Numbered from the stretch's first letter, positions 1-6,905 are shown. The stretch is DNA of 10,367 nt from an uncultured Emergencia sp. (GCA_937997955.1 CALLDR010000070.1:1-10367); one strand, 5' to 3'. Translations and numbers: made by a program. Notes: generated by a model not told the origin, from the letters alone.

Positions 1-161
1 GCCAATCGAGCCGCGCTTCCGCTCGCTCTCTTGGGGCAGCACCATGATACGACGCGTTGCTCCCAATCTCTCCTTTCTTGGGCAACCCCAGCATAAGGTC
101 TGCCTTGCCAATCGAGCCGCGCTTCCGCTCGCTCTCTTGGGGCAGCACCATGATACGACGC
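1..161. repeat. 55-bp direct repeat, two copies, 106-bp period
   Basis: Positions 1-55 and 107-161 are identical over 55 bp, with a 51-bp segment (56-106) between them. The left copy begins at the window edge, so the array probably continues to the left. Each copy can fold: CCAA (2-5) pairs with TTGG (31-34), and CGAGC (7-11) pairs with GCTCG (21-25). The intervening 51 bp is itself a diverged half-unit: it contains CCCAA followed by TTGGG, and then a segment resembling the end of the 55-bp unit. The second copy ends 6 bp beyond the stop codon of the BceB-type permease. There is no T-tract, so this is not a plain intrinsic terminator. Read on the minus strand, all three frames are free of stops. 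I do not recognise the element; it may be a dispersed intergenic repeat. Confidence 0.85.
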
Positions 162-167
162 CGCTTC

Positions 168-2171
168 TCAGCCCACGATCTTGTAATACTCCCGCGCTGT
201 CACCGCGTAGACCAGCGCGTAGATCACGGCAAAGACCAGGAAGGTTCCCGCCGTACAAAGGGCGAACAGCGGCACGTTGGTCATGCTGAAGATCAGCAGC
301 AGGCGCGTGATCATCTTGAAAGCGGCCAGAATATGAATACCCGCCATGATCAGAGGCAGGAAGAACACCAGCAGCACCTGCCTGCGTATGGTCGTCTTGA
401 CCTCCGCCTTGCTCATGCCTACCTTCTGCATGATCTCGAATTTATCCTTGTCGTAGTAGCCTTCGGAGATCTGCTTGTAGTAGATGATCAGAGCCGCCGC
501 GAAGGTGAACACGATGCCGAGGAAGATGCCCAGGAACAGAAGCCCTCCGACCATGCCGTGATACAGCTCCGATATTTCATACCGGCTCTGCGGCATCAGG
601 CTTTCATAGCCGCCCAGATCCGTATTATACACATTGTCCATCAGAGCCACGGAGTAGTCCTGGGACGCAGCCCCCTTCTCATCTAGATCGATGACAAAGT
701 CATATTTGATATGGCTGGCGTTATCGCCGAAGGCCCGGAGCTGCTGCTGATACAGATCCTCCAATACAGCTTCATCAGGGACCACCATGTAGTGGATATC
801 CAGCATATACGCTTCCGCGCCTCCCAAAGCTATGAAATCAGGGATCCTCTCCGCCACGTGGAAGTTGGTCACGCCCAGGGTAAAGTCATCTGGCACCCCA
901 CTGCTTCTGCTGTAAACCGCGGTTTCCCCTTTTCCCAGAGACAGCTGCTGTCCCGTCTGTTTTTCGTACTCTTCCTCTGTCATGATGACGAACAGATTGC
1001 CCTGATCCACGTTGGCAAAGTTGCCCGTGGTCATCTGGTATACGTCCCCGTCCCGGGCCGTCACGAACATCAGATACTGATAATCCCGCATCGAAGTGAC
1101 GGAAATCCCCATGTCATCTGCCGTGTCAAAAGCCAGCTGCCGGACAGCGTCCCGGTCCAAAGCCTCTGTATCGTCATTCATGGTAACTGTAACCGCCACG
1201 TCTCCCGGCACCATATGTTCTATGACGTCATTCATACCGGCAAACAGGCTGACCGTGCCGGAAACCATGACCAGAACCATGGTGGACAGGATGCAGATGC
1301 TGGCAAGGCCCACAGCGTTCTGCTTCATACGGTAGATCAGGCCGGAAACCGCCGTAAAGTTGGCCGGCTTGTAGTAGAACTTCTTGTTCTTCTTCATCGC
1401 CTTCAGGATCGCCACGCTGCCTGCCGTAAACAGACAGTAGGTTCCGATGATGACCAGGATCACCGCTACGAAGAACAGCAGGATAGCCGACAGAGGAGAT
1501 TCCGTCGTAATGGCGATATAGTAGCCTGCGCCCAGGCAGACGATGCCGATCACGGCCAGCAGCCATTTGGTCTTCGGTTCCTTTTCCCCCATCTCCCCGC
1601 CGCGGAGCAACTCGATGGGCTTTGACAGACGGATGCTCATCTGGCTGACCGCGATGTTCAGGAGAAACAGAACCCCGAACAGCGCTGCCGTAACAGCCAT
1701 GGCGTAACCGGAAACAGAAATACCAAAAGGCGGCTCAGCGCCGAAGACCCAGCTGAGGAACAGATGGATCAGCTTGCTGAACAGGACGCCGCTGCCCAAG
1801 CCGATGACGATGGAGGTGAAGGAAACGGTCAGGTTCTCGATCATCAGGATCTTTCCGATGTGACGCTTCTCCATGCCCAAAATGTTGTAGAGCCCGATCT
1901 CCTTTTTCCGCCGCTTCATCAGAAAGCTGTTGATATAAAAGAGGAAGATCACCGCGAAAAGTCCTATGACATAAACTCCTACGGACATGATCGCTGCCAG
2001 CGATTGCGACATCTCCCAGATGTCTCCGCTGGCGGCCAGAAAGCTTATGATGTAGAACATGGCGATGATGCCTACGCACGCCAGAAAATACGGCAGATAG
2101 AACTTCCTGTTATTTTTGATGTTGTTCATCGCCAGCTTCAGAGAAAATGATCTACCCAACCTGAACACCAC
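168..2171 (-). CDS. BceB-type ABC transporter permease (FtsX-like)
   Basis: A 667-residue membrane protein, probably the permease of a peptide-antibiotic sensing and resistance transporter. The N-terminal NNIKNNRKFYLPYF segment (about 16-29) and the first membrane span are typical of BceB/VraG proteins. A first FtsX-like block spans about 60-185, with the coupling-type segment KKEIGLYNILGM (89-100). Further spans lie near 203-220, 228-250 and 287-310. A large extracytoplasmic domain of about 228 residues (about 310-538) follows, then the C-terminal FtsX block with three spans (about 541-564, 598-616, 635-657). This ten-span layout with the big loop between spans 7 and 8 is the BceB hallmark; the loop is thought to contact the peptide or its target. 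The chosen start is GTG, overlapping the upstream ATPase gene by 20 bp, which indicates translational coupling. A later in-frame ATG at residue 15 would remove conserved residues. The substrate cannot be read from sequence. Confidence 0.93.
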   Translation of the reverse strand: MVFRLGRSFSLKLAMNNIKNNRKFYLPYFLACVGIIAMFYIISFLAASGDIWEMSQSLAAIMSVGVYVIGLFAVIFLFYINSFLMKRRKKEIGLYNILGMEKRHIGKILMIENLTVSFTSIVIGLGSGVLFSKLIHLFLSWVFGAEPPFGISVSGYAMAVTAALFGVLFLLNIAVSQMSIRLSKPIELLRGGEMGEKEPKTKWLLAVIGIVCLGAGYYIAITTESPLSAILLFFVAVILVIIGTYCLFTAGSVAILKAMKKNKKFYYKPANFTAVSGLIYRMKQNAVGLASICILSTMVLVMVSGTVSLFAGMNDVIEHMVPGDVAVTVTMNDDTEALDRDAVRQLAFDTADDMGISVTSMRDYQYLMFVTARDGDVYQMTTGNFANVDQGNLFVIMTEEEYEKQTGQQLSLGKGETAVYSRSSGVPDDFTLGVTNFHVAERIPDFIALGGAEAYMLDIHYMVVPDEAVLEDLYQQQLRAFGDNASHIKYDFVIDLDEKGAASQDYSVALMDNVYNTDLGGYESLMPQSRYEISELYHGMVGGLLFLGIFLGIVFTFAAALIIYYKQISEGYYDKDKFEIMQKVGMSKAEVKTTIRRQVLLVFFLPLIMAGIHILAAFKMITRLLLIFSMTNVPLFALCTAGTFLVFAVIYALVYAVTAREYYKIVG

Positions 2172-2919
2172 CTGACTGCAGCACCGTAAGGGTGTCGGAA
2201 ATTTTTACGAACATCTCGTCGCTGGTCATGTTGGCCCTGTAGATCTGGTGGAAGACTTCTCCGTCCTTGATGAACAAAACCCGTCCCGCGTGGCTTGCCG
2301 CCTTGATGCTGTGGGTCACCATCAAAATGGTCTGTCCCAGCCCGTTGATCTCTCCGAAGAGACGCAGCAGCCCGTCAGCCGCCGCAGAATCCAGGGCCCC
2401 CGTCGGCTCGTCAGCCAGGATCAGCTGCGGCGCCGTGATCAAAGCTCTTGCCACCGCTGCCCGCTGCTTCTGCCCGCCAGACACCTCATAAGGATACTTG
2501 CGGAGTATATCTTCAATCCCCAGCTGCTTCGCCAGAGGCGCCAGCCGTCTGGTCATTTCCTTATATGATTTCTTTGCCAGCACCAACGGCAAAAAGATAT
2601 TATCCTGGATCGAAAAGGTATCCAGCAGGTTGAAGTCCTGGAACACGAAGCCCAGATTATCCCGCCGGAAGGCCGATATCTCTTTTTCCCCGATGGTCAC
2701 GATGTTCCGCCCGTTCAGCAGGACCTCGCCGCTGGTCGGCTTATCCAGCGCCGCCAGAATATTCAGCAGCGTGGTCTTTCCCGAGCCGGACTCGCCCATG
2801 ATAGCCACATACTCCCCTTCCTCTACGGAAAAGGATACGTTGGACAGCGCCTGCACCTGATTTCCTCCGAAGCGGGTCGTGTAGATCTTCTTCAAGTTTT
2901 TCACTTCTAAAATGGTCAT
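2152..2919 (-). CDS. BceA-type ABC transporter ATPase
   Basis: A 255-residue cytoplasmic ATPase that powers the adjacent BceB-type permease. Visible motifs in order: Walker A GESGSGKTT (42-50), Q-loop Gln94 in FVFQDFNLLD, ABC signature SGGQKQR (147-153), Walker B LILADE (166-171) with catalytic Glu171, D-loop GALD (174-177) and switch His203. Length and motif wording (ADEPTGALD, SGGQKQRAAVARAL) fit the MacB/LolD/BceA clade. The ATG start has a GGGGG Shine-Dalgarno-like run about 10 nt upstream. The gene overlaps the permease by 20 bp. It lies 81 bp downstream of the histidine kinase gene, with an intrinsic terminator in the gap, so the transporter genes probably have their own promoter or depend on read-through. 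In characterised Bce modules, expression is induced by the neighbouring response regulator. That is family knowledge and is not shown here. Confidence 0.95.
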   Translation of the reverse strand: MTILEVKNLKKIYTTRFGGNQVQALSNVSFSVEEGEYVAIMGESGSGKTTLLNILAALDKPTSGEVLLNGRNIVTIGEKEISAFRRDNLGFVFQDFNLLDTFSIQDNIFLPLVLAKKSYKEMTRRLAPLAKQLGIEDILRKYPYEVSGGQKQRAAVARALITAPQLILADEPTGALDSAAADGLLRLFGEINGLGQTILMVTHSIKAASHAGRVLFIKDGEVFHQIYRANMTSDEMFVKISDTLTVLQSGGVQVG

Positions 2920-2951
2920 TTCTTTTGAACCCCCGTAAATTTGATATCTCT

Positions 2952-2960
2952 ATCATAACA
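2952..2960 (-). promoter_or_regulatory. candidate extended -10 element for the bceA-type gene
   Basis: The minus strand reads TGTTATGAT, an extended -10 (TG-n-TATGAT) 32 nt upstream of the ATPase start codon. The position 17 bp upstream (AGGAAA, 2975-2980) is a poor -35 and lies in the loop of the terminator hairpin. A weak -35 is what an activator-dependent promoter would show. A short inverted repeat, TGATA-4-TATCA (2942-2955), overlaps the predicted start of transcription. Only sequence resemblance supports this. Confidence 0.35.
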
Positions 2961-2989
2961 GAAAAAGGAGCGTTTTTCCTATACGCTCC
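2961..2989 (-). terminator. intrinsic terminator after the histidine kinase gene
   Basis: On the minus strand GGAGCG (2989-2984) pairs with CGCTCC (2972-2967) around an 11-nt loop, followed at once by TTTTTC (2966-2961). It begins 12 bp after the kinase stop codon and separates the regulator/kinase transcript from the ABC genes. The 6-bp stem is modest, so partial read-through is possible. Confidence 0.7.
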
Positions 2990-3000
2990 CTTACGATTTT

Positions 3001-3996
3001 CTATTCATATCTTACACTTTTGTAAGCGAGTCCCAGCCTGACTTTGGTGCCCTTTCCCACTTCGGAGGAGATGGTCAGGTCGTGGCCCAGCCTGCCGACG
3101 ATCTGTCTGCACAGGTACAGGCCGATGCCTGTGGACTTCTTGTCGTTGCGGCCGTTGTAGCCGGTGTAGCCCTTGTCAAAGACCCGCGGCAGATCTTCCG
3201 CCTGGATCCCGATGCCGGTATCCTCGATGACCAAAGTGTTTTCCAGCGCCGGATCCATATAGATGGAAATGGTACCCTCCGGCGGCGTATATTTCAGCGC
3301 GTTGGACAACAGCTGCTCGACGACGAAGGACAGCCACTTCTCATCGGACATGGCCGCCGCCTCGACACCTTCGTAGCGAAGGGAGATCCGCCGTTTGATG
3401 AACATGGTGGAATACTTTTTGACCGCCTCGCGGACCACTTTGTCCACCTGTACCTTTCCCAGCAGGAAGTCGCTGCTGTCCTCACCCAGACGGAGATACT
3501 GCAGCACCATCTCCACGTACTGCTCGATCTTGAACAGCTCCAGCTGCATGGCGTCCCTGGACGGGCAGTTTTGCTCGCTTTGAAGCAGCAGGCCCATGGC
3601 CGCGATAGGGGTTTTGATCTGATGGACCCACATCGTATAGTATTCCAGCATGTCGGTCATGTCCTTGTCCCGCATGGAGACCGCCGCCGCTGTCTTCGTG
3701 TAGAGGTATCTGATGATGGCCTGATACTCCGCCTCGATGTCATTAGCCGCCCGCGGCAGCTCCTCCGGCCCGAACTCGACGCGGGCCCGTATATCCTCCA
3801 GCATACCGGCCTTCTGGCGGTAGCGGCAGTAGCTGTAGATCATAAAGACCACGGCAAAGAACAGGCACAGAACGCAGGCATAGATCAGGGCGTCCGCGGG
3901 TATGCGGTACAGGTAGGATACCAGACAGAATACGCCCAGAAACAGGGCGAAGAGCAGCACGGATTTGTATTTGCTTCTTATGTATTTTCCGATCAT
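3001..3996 (-). CDS. BceS-type intramembrane-sensing histidine kinase
   Basis: A 331-residue membrane kinase. Two closely spaced membrane spans (about 12-30 and 36-56) are joined by only a few residues, so there is no extracytoplasmic sensor domain. This is the intramembrane-sensing arrangement of BceS-like kinases, which take their input from the partner ABC transporter. The H-box is MWVHQIKTPIAAM with phospho-acceptor His125. The ATPase domain shows the N-box EQLLSNALKYT (Asn232), G1 box DTGIGI (259-264) and G2 box STGIGLYL (288-295), plus DKGYTGYNGR, common in this clade. The ATG start overlaps the response regulator stop by 4 bp (ATGA), so the two are translationally coupled. A terminator follows directly. 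Nothing looks truncated. The likely partners are the response regulator upstream and the BceAB-type transporter downstream. Confidence 0.94.
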   Translation of the reverse strand: MIGKYIRSKYKSVLLFALFLGVFCLVSYLYRIPADALIYACVLCLFFAVVFMIYSYCRYRQKAGMLEDIRARVEFGPEELPRAANDIEAEYQAIIRYLYTKTAAAVSMRDKDMTDMLEYYTMWVHQIKTPIAAMGLLLQSEQNCPSRDAMQLELFKIEQYVEMVLQYLRLGEDSSDFLLGKVQVDKVVREAVKKYSTMFIKRRISLRYEGVEAAAMSDEKWLSFVVEQLLSNALKYTPPEGTISIYMDPALENTLVIEDTGIGIQAEDLPRVFDKGYTGYNGRNDKKSTGIGLYLCRQIVGRLGHDLTISSEVGKGTKVRLGLAYKSVRYE

Positions 3997-4664
3997 TCTA
4001 CCAGATACCCCATGCCTTTCTTCGTCTTGATGAACTCCGTCAGCCCGCTGGCGTCCAGCTTTTTCCGCAGCCGCGCCACATTGACGGTCAGCGTATTTTC
4101 ATCTACAAAGCTGTCTGTCTCCCACAGGCGCATCATCAGGTCATCCCGGCTGACCACCCTGCCTTTGTTCTCAAGGAGGGTCTGCAGGATGCGGAACTCG
4201 TTCTTGGTCAGGTCGATCTTCTCGCCCTGATACGTCAGGCTGGCGTCACCCGTGTTCAAAACAGCGCCCATGTGCTCCAGATTTCCGGCTCCCATGCCGA
4301 AGTCATAGGTCCTGCGCAGCATGGCCTGCACCTTTGCCGTCAGCACGGCCAGATCAAAGGGCTTCGCGATGAAGTCGTCTCCGCCCATGTTCATGGCCAT
4401 GACGATATTCATGTTGTCCGACGCGGAAGAGATAAAGATGATCGGCACCTTGGACACCGCCCTGATCTGGGTGCACCAGTAATATCCGTTGAAGAAAGGC
4501 AGGCCGATGTCCAGCAGCACCAGGTCCGGCTCAAAGGCGTGAAATTCCGCCATAACGTCCTTAAAATCCTCCGCGCATCTGGCCTGACAGTCCCAGGTCT
4601 CTATATGCTTCTCGATGGCCCTCGCGATGACCATATCGTCTTCTACAATCAAAATTTTGTGCAT
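3993..4664 (-). CDS. OmpR/BceR-type response regulator
   Basis: A 223-residue transcription factor. The receiver domain (1-118) has the acidic pair Asp9/Asp10, phospho-acceptor Asp52 in LVLLDIGLP, Ser79-Ser80 at the conserved Ser/Thr switch, and Lys101 in FIAKPFD. The C-terminal OmpR-type winged helix (about 125-223) includes LTKNEFRILQTLLE and a recognition helix region DENTLTVNVARLRKKL, ending in the usual KGMGYLVE. The ATG start is preceded by ACGGAG with a 7-nt gap. It is the first gene of a coupled regulator/kinase pair. The probable target is the downstream BceAB-type transporter, by analogy with Bacillus BceRS; this is inference. A 5-bp inverted repeat with a 4-nt spacer (TCAAA-4-TTTGA, 4702-4715) lies just upstream and could be an operator, but the match is short. 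Confidence 0.94.
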   Translation of the reverse strand: MHKILIVEDDMVIARAIEKHIETWDCQARCAEDFKDVMAEFHAFEPDLVLLDIGLPFFNGYYWCTQIRAVSKVPIIFISSASDNMNIVMAMNMGGDDFIAKPFDLAVLTAKVQAMLRRTYDFGMGAGNLEHMGAVLNTGDASLTYQGEKIDLTKNEFRILQTLLENKGRVVSRDDLMMRLWETDSFVDENTLTVNVARLRKKLDASGLTEFIKTKKGMGYLVE

Positions 4665-4764
4665 TGTCTACTCCGTTTCCGCTGTATGGGTCTCTCCCGC
4701 GTCAAAGATATTTGATCCGCGGAGATCTTTTTCCGCAAAGCTGCCCTATCCGGCCTCCCGCCTG

Positions 4765-5175
4765 TCAGGCTGCCCCGCAGACGGCGATCTGCTCCACCTT
4801 TCCGGCCTGGGTCAGCCACAGGTGAAGCTGCTGGTCCCCCTGGTCCCTCAAAATCTGATACAGCACCGTTGGCGAGCTTTTCAGGCAGTCCCCGCCGCCG
4901 TCCTCCGGCTGCTGCAGATACACCTCCGCGCCGTCCAGCAGCAGATACACCGGTGTCCCGCCGCCGCACGCCAGGTAGCTTCCGTCAAGCCCCTCGCCCC
5001 TGACAGACACATCCCAGCCAGTCAGATCCGGCTCTTCCGCCGCGCCTGCCGCAGAAGCCGCCGCCAGGCTGCGCGCCGCCTGCCGTTCCTGCAGGCCCTG
5101 GGCCAAAAACCAAACCGCGGCAAACGCCAGCACAGCCGCCGCCAGACACACTGTCCACTTCATGTTCTTTTTCAT
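4765..5175 (-). CDS. small membrane-anchored or secreted protein, unknown function
   Basis: A predicted protein of 136 residues with no family I recognise. It has a basic N-terminus (MKKNMKW) followed by a hydrophobic span (about residues 8-26, VCLAAAVLAFAAVWFLA), suggesting a signal anchor or uncleaved signal peptide, then an Ala-rich linker. The remainder is a soluble domain of about 90 residues with alternating hydrophobic residues suggestive of beta strands, three cysteines and a Gly-rich segment. The Cys inside the hydrophobic span is not in a convincing lipobox. I chose the ATG at 5175 because AGAGG lies 8 nt upstream; the GTG one codon earlier would be only 5 nt away. It follows the phosphoesterase gene by about 150 bp containing a 17-bp tandem repeat, and precedes the response regulator by 100 bp. 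It may be co-transcribed with either. Codon choice and placement look genic. Confidence 0.72.
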   Translation of the reverse strand: MKKNMKWTVCLAAAVLAFAAVWFLAQGLQERQAARSLAAASAAGAAEEPDLTGWDVSVRGEGLDGSYLACGGGTPVYLLLDGAEVYLQQPEDGGGDCLKSSPTVLYQILRDQGDQQLHLWLTQAGKVEQIAVCGAA

Positions 5176-5247
5176 CACTTATACCTCTTTTCCCAATCCG
5201 CAGGACGCCCTTTCGCCCTGCTTCCCCTTACATTTTCGCCGTTGATC

Positions 5248-5349
5248 CGGCTTTTGCTCTCATTCAGCTTCCGCCTCTATCCGGCTTCCGCTTTCATTCA
5301 GCCTTTGCTCTTATTCAGCTTTTACTCTTATTCGGCTTCCAGATGTATT
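5248..5349. repeat. 17-bp tandem repeat, five clear units plus one diverged
   Basis: Read on the plus strand, consecutive 17-mers start at 5248, 5265, 5282, 5299, 5316 and 5333: CGGCTTTTGCTCTCATT, CAGCTTCCGCCTCTATC, CGGCTTCCGCTTTCATT, CAGCCTTTGCTCTTATT, CAGCTTTTACTCTTATT, and the diverged CGGCTTCCAGATGTATT. The consensus is about C-R-GCTTYYGCTCTYATT. On the transcribed minus strand the units are purine-rich (AATRAGAGCAAAAGCYG). The phosphoesterase stop codon lies within unit 5, and unit 6 encodes its last residues (LEAE), so the array starts inside the gene end and fills most of the intergenic gap. Confidence 0.85.
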
Positions 5350-6158
5350 ACCGCCACCTCCGGCCTGTTCAAAAACCGCAGCGGCACCGGATAAGACCCC
5401 AATCCGCTGGATACGAACAGCTTCTTATCCCCCAGCTCATAGAGCCCCTTCACATAGGCCGCGTCTCCCTCGCCGTTCAGCTCCGGCAGCCAGACGCCCC
5501 GGTTGATCAGGCCTCCGATCACTGGCAGACGCACCTGCCCGCCGTGGCTGTCGCCGCAAAGGGATAGGTCCATGCCGAAGTCGGCAAAGGGCTCAAAATT
5601 GGCGATATGGGCCGCCAGAATGTTGAAATAGCTCTGATCCAGCTCAAACTCGTTGGTCAGATCAAAGGTCGGGCTGTAATACACGTTGGTAATGCCGTAG
5701 AGCCTCAGCACCGTGCTGCCCACCGTGATATCCCGCCACTCGTAGTCCAGCACGTCCACGCCTGCCTCCGTCAGTCTGGCCTCGTAGTCCCCGTCATCGT
5801 CGTGCTCGCCGTTGACCGAATAGACCGGATACATCTCCGCCAGCCGCCCCAGCAGAGCCACGGCCACGTCCTCGCCGTCCTGATCCCCCGCTGTAAACAT
5901 GTCCCCTGTGGCGACGATAAAGTCCGGGTCCGCCTCTTTGATCTTCTCGATGAGATATTTGTTCCCCTCACCGAAGGAATAGCCGTGGAGGTCCGTCAGC
6001 TGCACGATGGTCACCGGATCGGCGATCTGGTCGCTTTTAACGGTCACCTCCGTAGTGGTCAGCGTAAAGGTGCCCCAGAACCATACGCCGCCGCAGATCA
6101 GCCAGAAGAGCAGGAAGTTCCTGCAGCCGCGGCGTTTTCTCTCTCGTCTTCTCTTCAT
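5328..6158 (-). CDS. membrane-anchored calcineurin-like metallophosphoesterase (YkuE-like) with altered metal site
   Basis: A 276-residue protein with a very basic N-terminus (MKRRRERKRR), one membrane span (about 14-32) and an extracytoplasmic metallophosphoesterase domain. This is the layout of YkuE-like enzymes that hydrolyse phosphate esters at the membrane. The motif series is visible: D-x-H (Asp56, His58), GD (Gly85-Asp86), GEHD (117-120), His184 in LAAH and GDSHGGQ (202-208). The family normally has GNH(D/E) and GHxH. Here the Asn is Glu118 and the first His of the last motif is Asp203, while His205 is kept. In Mre11-type structures both altered positions bind the same metal, so this looks like a coordinated change and not decay. 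The ATG overlaps the upstream alkylation-repair stop by 4 bp (ATGA). The substrate is unknown; the C-terminus runs into the 17-bp tandem repeat. Confidence 0.92.
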   Translation of the reverse strand: MKRRRERKRRGCRNFLLFWLICGGVWFWGTFTLTTTEVTVKSDQIADPVTIVQLTDLHGYSFGEGNKYLIEKIKEADPDFIVATGDMFTAGDQDGEDVAVALLGRLAEMYPVYSVNGEHDDDGDYEARLTEAGVDVLDYEWRDITVGSTVLRLYGITNVYYSPTFDLTNEFELDQSYFNILAAHIANFEPFADFGMDLSLCGDSHGGQVRLPVIGGLINRGVWLPELNGEGDAAYVKGLYELGDKKLFVSSGLGSYPVPLRFLNRPEVAVIHLEAE

Positions 6159-6856
6159 TTTATCCTGAGACTGCGCAGATAGTCCTTCGTCTCCTTGTCG
6201 ATTCTATAGCTTTCCACGGCCTTCTGGATAGATTTGTTGTGCAGCCATTTGTCCAGCCTCTGCGCCTCGAACAAAGGGATCGCCGCGTCATACTGTTTGA
6301 CCAGGGCGCAGCTGTAATACCACGCCACGGCCATATTGATATAGTATTCCTCCCGGTTCAGCCTGGCCAGCCGCTCCAGCATCTCCGGCCGGAAGGTCTC
6401 ATCTTCCAGAAAATATCTCAGCTGATGGACCACCCCATAGCGCACCGTATACACCCGGGGACTTTCCAGCCAGACCAGAGTCCGCGCGTAAAGCCGCGTC
6501 AGGTCCTTCTGAAACGCCTTGGGCGCGAAGGTATCACAGGTGGCCCAGTTGTCGATGTACGGAAGAAACCGCTCCGTCATCTCCAGCGCCGTGTCAAAAT
6601 CTGCGGCCAGTTCACCGATGAGAAAGGCGTGAAGATTGTCCTCCTCATAATATGTATGCGGCAGCTTTCCCATAAACGCCGCCGCGTCCCAGTCGCCGCT
6701 CTTGGCCTGGCGGGCCAGCTCCTTAGCCAGCTTCCGCAGGGCCGGCGTCCGCACGCCGATGATCCTCTCCCGGTCGTAATCAGGCATCAGCCTGCTGTGA
6801 AAATCCCCGTAGGAAACGTCCTGCAGGGCGAATAATCTGTCTTCAATGCTGCTCAA
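6155..6856 (-). CDS. AlkD-like DNA alkylation repair protein
   Basis: A 233-residue HEAT-like-repeat protein of the AlkC/AlkD DNA glycosylase family, which removes positively charged alkylated bases such as N3- or N7-alkylpurines in the cytoplasm. Landmarks: DFHSRLMP (18-25), IIGVRTPALRKLAKEL (32-47), DNWATCDTF (102-110), YTVRYGVV (136-143) and NMAVAWYYS (174-182). Trp104 and Asp108 have the W-x3-D spacing of the Bacillus cereus AlkD active site (Trp109/Asp113), and Arg139 and Trp179 sit where its Arg148 and Trp187 are expected, so activity is plausible. I chose the TTG start because GGGAGG lies 8 nt upstream and a promoter lies 50 bp further upstream. A longer frame to 7012 would run through that promoter and encodes nothing family-like. 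It is the first gene of a minus-strand unit and is coupled to the phosphoesterase by a 4-bp overlap. Confidence 0.88.
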   Translation of the reverse strand: MSSIEDRLFALQDVSYGDFHSRLMPDYDRERIIGVRTPALRKLAKELARQAKSGDWDAAAFMGKLPHTYYEEDNLHAFLIGELAADFDTALEMTERFLPYIDNWATCDTFAPKAFQKDLTRLYARTLVWLESPRVYTVRYGVVHQLRYFLEDETFRPEMLERLARLNREEYYINMAVAWYYSCALVKQYDAAIPLFEAQRLDKWLHNKSIQKAVESYRIDKETKDYLRSLRIK

Positions 6857-6864
6857 AATCTTGT

Positions 6865-6870
6865 CCTCCC
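6865..6870 (-). promoter_or_regulatory. ribosome binding site fixing the TTG start of the alkD-like gene
   Basis: GGGAGG on the minus strand, 8 nt before the TTG at 6856. No other in-frame start near the conserved N-terminus has such a site, so it decides the gene start. Confidence 0.75.
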
Positions 6871-6905
6871 TCGTCCTCCAATGTAGGTAACCGGTAAGTA
6901 TACCC

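Noticed and set aside
1..161. CRISPR-like array
   Set aside because: Only two copies of 55 bp are visible, the interval resembles the repeat itself and is not a unique spacer, and no cas genes are present.
711..1625. Plus-strand open frame (304 codons) opposite the permease gene
   Set aside because: It lies wholly inside the BceB-type gene on the other strand, has no family-like sequence and no credible ribosome binding site.
3082..4230. Long plus-strand open frame (382 codons) opposite the kinase and regulator genes
   Set aside because: It is antisense to two clear, motif-complete genes. Its translation has no recognisable domain and is rich in His, Gln and Asp, as expected for the opposite strand of GC-rich coding DNA.
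4718..4735. GCGGA/TCCGC stem-loop before the response regulator gene as a terminator
   Set aside because: The 5-bp stem has no T-tract on either strand, so termination is not supported.
5201..5222. GCAGG/CCTGC hairpin upstream of the small anchored gene as a riboswitch or attenuator
   Set aside because: The stem is only 5 bp with a 12-nt loop, and no known riboswitch core is visible around it.
4615..5394. Plus-strand open frame (259 codons) across the small anchored gene and the 17-bp repeat
   Set aside because: It crosses two intergenic regions and the tandem repeat, and its translation is low-complexity Pro/Arg/Leu/Ser without a domain.
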